A DNA stretch of 8,291 nt from an uncultured Pirellula sp. Lineage in GTDB: Bacteria; Planctomycetota; Planctomycetia; Pirellulales; Pirellulaceae. A program made the translations under genes and the position numbers. Position 1 is the first letter of the stretch. The number at the start of each line of letters is the position of its first letter. The stretch is from assembly GCA_903837255.1 (NCBI GenBank), contig CAILTZ010000173.1, forward strand, positions 1 to 8,291. The letters are read 5' to 3'. The notes beneath the pieces were generated by a model, which saw only the letters and a list, made by a program, of their open reading frames with translations, searched no databases and had not been told where the DNA came from. This document shows, one piece after another, positions 1 through 6,535 of this stretch.

Positions 1-836
1 AGGGAGTTCGCATTAGGCTTCCTACGAATCTGCCATCGGCGGTCCAAAACCCCGTGGTGGCTTATGTTCCAGGGGCCCCTGCTTTGGGAACCTCGGTCAG
101 TGATTCAGAGATTCTCGTCGACGGCTCGTATCCTGCCGAGGGAGAGCGTTGGACTCTCGATGCGATCGTCGGCGATGAACAAAGACGTCGAGGTGCGATT
201 TATCGCAAGTCGCTTGAGTCCAACGACCGAACACAAACCCTATTGAGAATGGTGATGGGTTGGACCGATTTGTTCGATCAGGCCCCCCGCTGGAAGTCGG
301 GCATCGAGCGCCGCGGTGTAGCTTTGGTGTCTATGCCACTGACGCTCCAACGCCCCGAAGCGGGTGCTCAAATCGCTATCCCTTACCCGTTGATCGACAT
401 CAAGATCTCTCGAGATGGAAATTCCTCCCCGGTGTTTCTCGAGGGAACCGGACGTTGGATCAGCCAATCGTCCAACCGCGCCGAAACGAGCCTTGAGTTT
501 CGCTTGCCCAACGAGGTGCTCCCTCTGAAACCAACGATGATCGATTTCGATTGGGATCTGCAAGCCCCACGTCGCAAGGTCAAGCTCTCGTGGCTTGAAT
601 CCAAGACCCGAGCTTGGGTGGAAATCGTCAGTTTTGACGGACCCTCCCTGCCTTGGAAAGCATCGTTGTCCGACGCGGCATTGCTCGATGAGTTCCAAGA
701 CGGAGTGCTAACGCTGCGACTCGAGGTGGCCGAGGACCAAGAGCAGGGCAGCTCGATCCCTTGGAGGATCAAGCATCTGCGGATGAAGGTCCATGGTACG
801 ACGCTACCGACCAACTCTCTGAATCCTATCCCGTGA
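1..836 (+). CDS. Unrecognised protein, C-terminal part (5' end outside window)
   Basis: The reading frame is open from the left edge (first full codon at base 3) to a TGA at 834-836, so about 278 codons of a longer gene are visible. An internal GTG at 54 is not needed as a start because the frame stays open upstream of it. I do not recognise a family. The visible part has no membrane segment, no cysteine and no clear catalytic motif. It is rich in alternating hydrophobic and polar stretches, and its last third contains Trp-rich segments such as MIDFDWDL and KVKLSWLE. This suggests a beta-rich soluble or exported domain, but that is inference. It lies 29 bases upstream of an ABC ATPase gene on the same strand, so it is probably co-transcribed with the exporter genes and may be an accessory protein of that system. 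Coding status rests on length, strand and spacing; function is unknown. Confidence 0.72.
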   Translation, partial: GVRIRLPTNLPSAVQNPVVAYVPGAPALGTSVSDSEILVDGSYPAEGERWTLDAIVGDEQRRRGAIYRKSLESNDRTQTLLRMVMGWTDLFDQAPRWKSGIERRGVALVSMPLTLQRPEAGAQIAIPYPLIDIKISRDGNSSPVFLEGTGRWISQSSNRAETSLEFRLPNEVLPLKPTMIDFDWDLQAPRRKVKLSWLESKTRAWVEIVSFDGPSLPWKASLSDAALLDEFQDGVLTLRLEVAEDQEQGSSIPWRIKHLRMKVHGTTLPTNSLNPIP

Positions 837-865
837 TCTTTGAAGCCTGATATCTAAAGACTGCC

Positions 866-1813
866 ATGAGCGACACTGTCGTTGAAACCAAAAACCTGAC
901 CAAAACCTACGGTGCTTTCACCGCCCTAAACGATCTTTCGATCCATGTGAATCGAGGCCAAATCCTGGGGTTTATCGGACCCAACGGAGCCGGCAAAACC
1001 ACTACGATCAAAATCCTCGTCGGGCTTTCCAAACCGACCTCCGGTTCGGCCACCATCGCTGGAGTCGATTGCAGCCAAAACGCCTCGAAAATCAAGCAAC
1101 TCGTCGGTTATATGCCCGACAAGTTCGGTTCGTACGACAACATGCGGGTCCATGAGTATCTGGATTTCTTCGGAGCCATCTTCGGTATCCCAGGCAAAGC
1201 GCGCAAGGCCAGGATCCAAGAGGTCATGGAAACGACCAACACCACCTACATGCAAGACCGCTACGTCGAGAGCCTCAGCCACGGCATGCAACAGCGGGTC
1301 GGGATCGCTCGGACGCTGCTGCACAATCCCGAAGTTCTCATCCTCGATGAACCCGCCAATGGATTGGACCCCAAAGCCCGAATCGAAATGCGACAGTTGC
1401 TGTTGCAACTCGCCGCTCAAGGCAAAACACTGATCGTCACGAGCCATATCCTGCCAGAGCTTTCTCGCATCTGCAACGTCGTAGCGATCGTCACGGCAGG
1501 CAAACTCAGGGCCTTCGGTTCGGTCGATGAAGTCATGAGCTCACTGTGCCCTCAACGCAGCTACGAGGTCCAAGTAGCCAATGCGGAGCACGTTGGATCT
1601 GCCGAACGAGTGCTGCGTGAAGTCCTCTCAGAGACCGAGCCCCTGACCAGTAGCCCAGCCGAGCTGACGCTCCGATTCCCCACCGTACGCACGGAAGCCG
1701 AACTTGCGGACCTGTTGCACAAACTCGTTGCTGCCAAGATCCCTGTTACACAGTTCCGCGAACTGACCAGCGACCTCGAGGACGCATTCCTGTCGGTAGC
1801 AGGCAAAGATTAA
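866..1813 (+). CDS. ABC transporter ATP-binding protein (ABC-2 exporter type)
   Basis: This is a 315-residue cytoplasmic ATPase that would power the permease encoded next. Visible motifs in order are Walker A GPNGAGKTT (residues 38-46), a Q-loop region GYMPDKFGSYD (81-91), the signature LSHGMQQR (137-144), Walker B VLILDEP (157-163), the D-loop (GLDP, 166-169) and the switch histidine in TSH (H194). The C-terminal ~100 residues, ending LEDAFLSV, match the regulatory tail (DUF4162-like) common in ATPases that partner ABC-2 permeases. Two positions differ from the textbook consensus: Asp85 sits where the Q-loop Gln usually is, and the signature has Met141 instead of Gln. From family knowledge, GYMPD and LSxGM variants occur in a subfamily of ABC-2 ATPases, so I expect an active enzyme. 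The ATG at 866 starts just before the conserved beta strand; only a weak purine run (AAAGA, 856-860) precedes it. The substrate is unknown. Confidence 0.95.
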   Translation: MSDTVVETKNLTKTYGAFTALNDLSIHVNRGQILGFIGPNGAGKTTTIKILVGLSKPTSGSATIAGVDCSQNASKIKQLVGYMPDKFGSYDNMRVHEYLDFFGAIFGIPGKARKARIQEVMETTNTTYMQDRYVESLSHGMQQRVGIARTLLHNPEVLILDEPANGLDPKARIEMRQLLLQLAAQGKTLIVTSHILPELSRICNVVAIVTAGKLRAFGSVDEVMSSLCPQRSYEVQVANAEHVGSAERVLREVLSETEPLTSSPAELTLRFPTVRTEAELADLLHKLVAAKIPVTQFRELTSDLEDAFLSVAGKD

Positions 1814-1844
1814 ACTCGGTCCCCCTTCTCGAAAGCTTATCGGT

Positions 1845-3509
1845 GTGAATCCCCAGCCCCTCCTCAACAATCCGATCCTGCAACGCGAGCTCACGAGCCG
1901 TCTTCGGAGCCCCAATGCACTCATCGCCCTAGCGATCGTCGCTCTTGTCTCCTGCGGTCTAGTGCTGATGCGATGGCCAGCAGAAGCGTCGATCGATCTG
2001 GTCAGCCAAGGATCGATCCAAGTCTTCCGACCGGTAACCTATGCCATCGCCATTGCGATCATGATGCTCAGCCCCGCTTTCCCAGCCACGGCGATCGTCT
2101 CGGAACGCAAAAAAGGGACCCTGGTCCTAATGCTCAACTCCCCTACCCCACCCTGGATGGTCTACGTCGGGAAACTTCTAGCCAACGTCCTTTTAGGGGT
2201 CTTGCTCTTTTCGGTGAGCCTTCCGGCAATCTTCGCTTGCTATGCGATGGGCGGGATCTCGATCACGGGCCATATCCTCCCGCTTCTTATGGTCTTCCTC
2301 GGGATGGCATTCCAATACTCCGCCTTGGGACTCTGGGTATCGAGCCGCTCGCAATCGATCGACGCAAGCTTGCGATGGACCTACAGCATCTTGCTATTTC
2401 TGGTCGTGCTATCGATCGGACCGAGCGTTCTGGTCGGCAAGCTCTCTGGAATCTATGCTTGGATCGCCCAAGCTCTCACGACCCTATCACCCATCCCCGC
2501 CTTGCAACAAATCACCGGGGCTCTGGGCCAATCGAAATCGATCGGCATCAGCACCGGTTGGGTTGAGTACTTGATCATGTGCGCTGTTTCGACGATCGGA
2601 CTTGCGATCGCCACACTCTACAAACTCCATCCGAACATGATGGACCGTGCTCGCGATGCGGGTAAGGTCATCGAAGCCAAGGAATCGAGTTGGTTTCGGC
2701 GAATTTCTTATCTGGTCGATCCCAACCGCCGCAAATCTGGGATCCCCTTCTGGCTCAATCCAGTGATGGTCAAGGAATTTCGGACGCGAAAATTCGGACG
2801 ATTGCACTGGTTGCTTCGATTGATTGCTGTCGGTGCAGTGGTCTCGATCCTTTTGACGGTTGTGGCTGCCACCGGGACCGTTAACTGGGGTGTCGATCGG
2901 ATCGCTTCCTCGATGGTCCTGATGCAGATCGGTTTTTTGCTGTTGCTAGGCCCAAGCCTCGGGGCGAACTTGATCGCTTCGGAGGTCGAAAGCGGCGGGT
3001 GGCAGTTGATGCGAGCCTCTCCGATCTCCCCGTGGAGGATTTTGACTGGCAAGCTCATGAGCACGTTCCTCACGTTGCTATTGCTTCTGTTCGCTACACT
3101 GCCCGGATATGTGATGATGAGCTACATTCAGCCGGCCATTGGGGGGCAGGTCTCCAATGTGATCATCTCGTTGCTAATCGCCACGGCCATGGTGACTATT
3201 CTCAGCGCATGCGTGAGCGCCTATTCGAAAACCAGCGCTGCTGCGACCGCCGGGAGCTATGCCGTTCTGCTGCTGCTCTTCGCGGGCACGCTGCTGATTT
3301 GGCTCGGTCGTGGAAATCCGTTCGGCCCTGTGTTTGTCGAACGCGCATTGCTTATCAACCCAGCTGCAACCGCCCTTGCGGAGATGAAAGCACCCGGATT
3401 TGAAACCTTTCAACTGATTCCCAAGGGCTGGTACGTCGGACTTGCAATTTGCGCCGCAGGTTTGATCGTTCTGATCCTGCGAATTGCCCGACTGACACGT
3501 CCTGAATAG
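1845..3509 (+). CDS. ABC-2 type permease, tandemly duplicated (12 predicted helices)
   Basis: This 554-residue inner-membrane protein is the transmembrane partner of the ATPase 31 bases upstream. By eye, hydrophobic segments lie near residues 24-42, 64-84, 107-135, 143-166, 178-200, 240-260, 322-343, 355-378, 400-428, 436-460, 467-488 and 529-547. The two halves repeat each other: NPILQRE (9-15) matches NPVMVKE (305-311); the stretch with SE, SP, W and KL at 86-111 matches 379-404; GW at 238-239 matches GW at 528-529. ABC-2 permeases usually have about six helices and dimerise, so this chain probably supplies both halves (inference). A charged linker of about 43 residues (262-304) joins them. 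The conserved SE..GT..L..SP..W element is typical of ABC-2 permeases that couple to the ATPase. The start is GTG at 1845, with GAAAG at 1831-1835 as a modest ribosome-binding site. The substrate is unknown. Confidence 0.92.
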   Translation: MNPQPLLNNPILQRELTSRLRSPNALIALAIVALVSCGLVLMRWPAEASIDLVSQGSIQVFRPVTYAIAIAIMMLSPAFPATAIVSERKKGTLVLMLNSPTPPWMVYVGKLLANVLLGVLLFSVSLPAIFACYAMGGISITGHILPLLMVFLGMAFQYSALGLWVSSRSQSIDASLRWTYSILLFLVVLSIGPSVLVGKLSGIYAWIAQALTTLSPIPALQQITGALGQSKSIGISTGWVEYLIMCAVSTIGLAIATLYKLHPNMMDRARDAGKVIEAKESSWFRRISYLVDPNRRKSGIPFWLNPVMVKEFRTRKFGRLHWLLRLIAVGAVVSILLTVVAATGTVNWGVDRIASSMVLMQIGFLLLLGPSLGANLIASEVESGGWQLMRASPISPWRILTGKLMSTFLTLLLLLFATLPGYVMMSYIQPAIGGQVSNVIISLLIATAMVTILSACVSAYSKTSAAATAGSYAVLLLLFAGTLLIWLGRGNPFGPVFVERALLINPAATALAEMKAPGFETFQLIPKGWYVGLAICAAGLIVLILRIARLTRPE

Positions 3510-3518
3510 CCAGCGTAT

Positions 3519-5234
3519 ATGAAAACCTTACGAGCCATCCAACTTGTCATGTCCTACTTGGCATTCTCTAAACTCTTGATGCTAGGACTTCTGGGCGTAA
3601 TCACCGCGAACGCTTGGGCTCAGAGAGTCGTGCCTCTCGAGCACCGATGGGAGGCCGACCCCGGCTTTGGGGATGTCTGGACGATCGTTCGCGAACCGCG
3701 TGCCAAGTACCTCGAGCTGGAAGACCTCAGGAGCGATCAAGCGATCGTTCGTTTTGAAGCCGCTCAGAATATTTGCCTCAACTACGATCGACCCGGTTTC
3801 CGAAACCCCGAAAAAGCCTTGAAACTCCTGATCGAGCAACTCAGCAAAGACACCGATTCGATTCATATTCGACGCTCGATGATCTCTGGTGCCTGCCTGC
3901 TGGACGACGGATCGAATGCACAAACAATCTGGCAAGCGGCCAAAAGCGATCCAGTCAGTGCATCGATGGTCGAGTCGTTTTTGATCCAATGGAAATCACC
4001 GATCGCAAAAGAACTCTGGCGTGAACGCTTGGCCGATCCAAAATCGACCGCTTGGGGTCTGGAGAAAGCATTGGATGGGCTCGCCGTGGTCGGAGAGGAA
4101 CAGGACCGCTCGCGGTGCTTGGATACACTTCGTTTAAACCGATCAACACCCATCATACGCTTGGCTGCCGCTCGGGCGCTGGGCAAACTCCAAACCACCG
4201 GCCTGCTAGCGATTGCCGACGAAGTCCTAGGTTCCACGGATCCAGACAAGCATTTGCTGGCGGCGAACTTAATCGCGCAGCACGACCAGCAAGGAACTCT
4301 AAAACGTCTTGAGTCCATCTTGGACCAAGGCCCCTCGCCTGCGCAGAGAGTGGCGGCTGGGTCCATTGCAAGAAGTTTCCCCGATCAAGGACTCGCCTTG
4401 GCGTCCAATTGGGCCAAACATCCCGACGATGTGATTCGGCTCGCAGCCTTGAACCTGCTGCGTTCCAAACCCTCGGAAGCAAACACACGACTTCAAGCGA
4501 CCCTGCTTGCCGATCCCGATGCCAAGGTTAGAAAGACGGCCAGATTGCAATTGCTTGAGATTGCAAACAATGGCTTGCGCCCGATTGTTGACGAATGCAT
4601 CAGCGAGAATCTTGCTTCGGAGGCTTGGCAAGGAATCGAACAGGCGATCGTTTTGGCCGTTGAGCTTCAGGATCGCTCCCGATGTCCAACCTTTCTGAAA
4701 CTGCTCGATCATCCACGTGCTGAGGTGAACATGCATGCAGGCTGGGGCTTGATGGAGCTTGCGGATGATCCAACGATTATCGCTAGCATGGCACCTCTAG
4801 CCATGGAGTTCACCGCAGAACTTGAGGCAGGAAAACACTTTAGCAAGCAGGATTTTATTCGGCAGAGCTTCTTGTTCGAAGCCTTCGGTAAAAACCGCTA
4901 CGCACCGGTCGTAGACATGCTTCGCAAATACATACCAAAAAACGACTTCAAGATGGGGAACCTCACAAGGGCCTCAGCGATCTGGGCGCTTGGAAAAATC
5001 CTCAAAGACCAGGACGACCCACAGCTCCGCACACAGCTTCGCGAACGCATCTTTGATTTAGGGACTATGAATCCAGAAAACTATCTCGTCGGTTACGCCT
5101 GCATTCTTGCGCTGGGTGAATTTGGGTTTCTGGATTCGATGGGTCCCGTCGAGCGCCACGCGATTGATAGCCGCGACGCCCTGAGTTGTGCCGGACGATG
5201 GGCCAAGGCGCAGATCGAAAAAGCGGCTAAATAA
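3519..5234 (+). CDS. Predicted exported HEAT-repeat protein
   Basis: This 571-residue protein appears to be exported and built of HEAT-type (PBS lyase HEAT-like) alpha-helical repeats. The N-terminus has a hydrophobic stretch (about residues 19-31) and a signal-peptidase site AWA|Q at 34/35. The ATG at 3519 gives a long n-region; Met11 (ATG at 3549) would give a more conventional 34-minus-10 residue leader, and neither has a clear ribosome-binding site. Typical repeat segments include IIRLAAARALGKL (about 212-224), DDVIRLAALNLL (about 303-314) and DPDAKVRKTARLQLLEIA (about 332-349). No enzymatic motif, heme motif or second membrane segment is visible, so it is probably a binding or scaffold protein. 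It also contains a block-level repeat: residues around W179 to 224 resemble those from W370 to about 414, both with QDRSRC. It starts 9 bases after the permease stop, implying the same operon and a role with the exporter. Its stop overlaps that of the convergent acyltransferase gene. Confidence 0.88.
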   Translation: MKTLRAIQLVMSYLAFSKLLMLGLLGVITANAWAQRVVPLEHRWEADPGFGDVWTIVREPRAKYLELEDLRSDQAIVRFEAAQNICLNYDRPGFRNPEKALKLLIEQLSKDTDSIHIRRSMISGACLLDDGSNAQTIWQAAKSDPVSASMVESFLIQWKSPIAKELWRERLADPKSTAWGLEKALDGLAVVGEEQDRSRCLDTLRLNRSTPIIRLAAARALGKLQTTGLLAIADEVLGSTDPDKHLLAANLIAQHDQQGTLKRLESILDQGPSPAQRVAAGSIARSFPDQGLALASNWAKHPDDVIRLAALNLLRSKPSEANTRLQATLLADPDAKVRKTARLQLLEIANNGLRPIVDECISENLASEAWQGIEQAIVLAVELQDRSRCPTFLKLLDHPRAEVNMHAGWGLMELADDPTIIASMAPLAMEFTAELEAGKHFSKQDFIRQSFLFEAFGKNRYAPVVDMLRKYIPKNDFKMGNLTRASAIWALGKILKDQDDPQLRTQLRERIFDLGTMNPENYLVGYACILALGEFGFLDSMGPVERHAIDSRDALSCAGRWAKAQIEKAAK

Positions 5235-6417
5235 CAGCGGGCCTGGATAGGTCCTTGGCTAGTCTACGCTTAAGCCACTCTTGGGCAGGGGCTTCAACAA
5301 CTCGATAAAACCCATAGGCAACTACCAAACTGCAAGCGAACGCGATCGCCATCGCAGCGACTGCATGGGCTGGGCTCTGGCTAGCCCAACGATCGATTGC
5401 TTTGAGGACCACTCCGTTGACCAAATAATGGACCAAGAAGAGGCTATAAGAAACATCGCTCAGCCAACGCGCACAGGCCGGCAACCTCCAATGACTAAAC
5501 CACCGGAACCCACCATACAAAACGGCAGCGACCATCAGCGACACAACGATTTGAGGCCTGGGATTGATCCAAACACTACCGGCGATTGACAACCCATAGA
5601 GCACCAGCACCCAAATTGGCACTTTGCGCTGCATGGTCCATCCGAGGAACATTCCAAGTACATATTGTGATGCGAAAAACAGAAAGCTAGACTCCCAAGC
5701 ACTGCTCCGGCTCCAAATCCATGCGCTCGATACTCCAAGCAAAAACAGAAGCGTCGCTCGAAGCCTCAGACTTTTCGACGCATCGAGCCCCCAACGGTTG
5801 ACGCGATAGCTCACCAAAAGCAGAAAGCAAGACCATTGAAACTCGATGCACAAATACCAAGTTCCAGCACAGAAATTATCGTAACCGAGCAAGTCTTGAA
5901 GAAAGAATAAATGCGCGACAAACTGAGGCCAGGAAAATGACTCTACCTGATCCAATGGCCATCCAATCCGATTGGTAAACCATGCTGTCGACAGAAGAAA
6001 CGCTAGCATGACCAAGTAAGGGACAGCCAATCGAGCATATCGCGATACTAGCCCCACAATCAATTCCCTCAGAGCTCGACTCTCTATCCCAAGCGAGGAG
6101 GCTGCATGGACTTGATGTCTTTTCTCAATACTTCCCGTCATTCCACCAAGAACCAAAAAGACAGCAACGGCATAGAGTCCATAGTTGTACAAGGCGTATC
6201 CTAGGCGAGGCGCAAAGGCATCGGCCAAGTCCGACTGAGGTGCATACAAAGACAGGTGATGCCAGACGATGCACACGGCCGCGAGCCCTCGCAGTAGATC
6301 TGCAACAGCCAATCGACTGCCGTTCCATATACCGACGGATTCAATAATATTCTTATTCACAGAACGTGTGTTCGTATAGATTCTGCAAACTTGATGTTCT
6401 AACGAAAGAAGGATCAT
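5227..6417 (-). CDS. Acyltransferase family 3 membrane protein (start uncertain)
   Basis: This integral membrane O-acyltransferase (PF01757 type) would transfer an acyl group, commonly acetyl, to a carbohydrate or other cell-envelope molecule; the acceptor cannot be inferred. Numbered from the ATG at 6417 (396 residues), family landmarks are DLLRGLAAV and WHH (40-54, including the conserved Arg43 and His53/His54), FLVLGGMTG (87-95) in place of the usual FFxLSG motif, RYARLAVPYLV (126-136), GTWYLCIEFQW (185-195), SYSLFLVH (323-330) and YRVVEAP (about 371-377). About ten hydrophobic segments fit the family. Three starts are possible: ATG at 6465 (412 residues, no ribosome-binding site), ATG at 6417 (preceded by GGGAG, with a short 3-base spacer) and GTG at 6360 (377 residues, closest to the usual domain edge). 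I chose 6417, with low certainty. It is monocistronic, and a neighbour defining a polysaccharide pathway is not visible. Confidence 0.9.
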   Translation of the reverse strand: MILLSLEHQVCRIYTNTRSVNKNIIESVGIWNGSRLAVADLLRGLAAVCIVWHHLSLYAPQSDLADAFAPRLGYALYNYGLYAVAVFLVLGGMTGSIEKRHQVHAASSLGIESRALRELIVGLVSRYARLAVPYLVMLAFLLSTAWFTNRIGWPLDQVESFSWPQFVAHLFFLQDLLGYDNFCAGTWYLCIEFQWSCFLLLVSYRVNRWGLDASKSLRLRATLLFLLGVSSAWIWSRSSAWESSFLFFASQYVLGMFLGWTMQRKVPIWVLVLYGLSIAGSVWINPRPQIVVSLMVAAVLYGGFRWFSHWRLPACARWLSDVSYSLFLVHYLVNGVVLKAIDRWASQSPAHAVAAMAIAFACSLVVAYGFYRVVEAPAQEWLKRRLAKDLSRPAVI

Positions 6418-6490
6418 CGGCTCCCGAGGTAGTTTAGTTGATAAACTTCCTGGAAACCAACACATCGATGGAAATCTTTGCGATCCCGGA

Positions 6491-6531
6491 GCCTACCACC
6501 GGCTTTATGCCGGTGAAGCCGGGTGGTGGCC
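6491..6531. repeat. Strong imperfect palindrome, REP-like or possible terminator
   Basis: Two mutually exclusive hairpins can form. The first is a perfect 7-bp stem, CACCGGC (6497-6503) with GCCGGTG (6509-6515), around a TTTAT loop. The second is longer: 6491-6505 pairs with 6516-6531 (14 bp with one single-base bulge on each side) around a 10-base loop containing the right arm of the first. It begins 4 bases beyond the stop codon of the minus-strand DUF1552 gene, where a terminator would be expected. However, no T-run follows on the minus strand, so it is not a classic intrinsic terminator. GC-rich intergenic palindromes with a CCGGC core are typical of REP-type elements. The pairing is seen directly; the function is inferred. 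Confidence 0.5.
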
Positions 6532-6535
6532 TCGA

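Noticed and set aside
240..814. Minus-strand open frames of 152 and 143 codons under the first gene
   Set aside because: They lie opposite the longer open frame, contain no recognisable motif and have the composition expected of antisense shadow frames.
1973..2566. 197-codon plus-strand frame inside the permease gene
   Set aside because: It is Arg/Pro-rich and out of frame with the clear 12-helix permease, which is a strong coding call.
5281..5809. Plus-strand frames of 102 and 61 codons opposite the acyltransferase
   Set aside because: No family similarity and no ribosome-binding site; they are antisense to a gene with several intact family motifs.
6431..6460. Possible promoter for the acyltransferase on the minus strand (TTGGTT at 6455-6460, TAAACT at 6431-6436, 18-base spacer)
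   Set aside because: Only 3 of 6 and 4 of 6 bases match the consensus, and planctomycete promoters are poorly defined, so this is not better than chance.
6491..6531. Palindrome as a classic rho-independent terminator
   Set aside because: No T-run follows the stem on either strand; it is kept only as a REP-like or possible terminator element.
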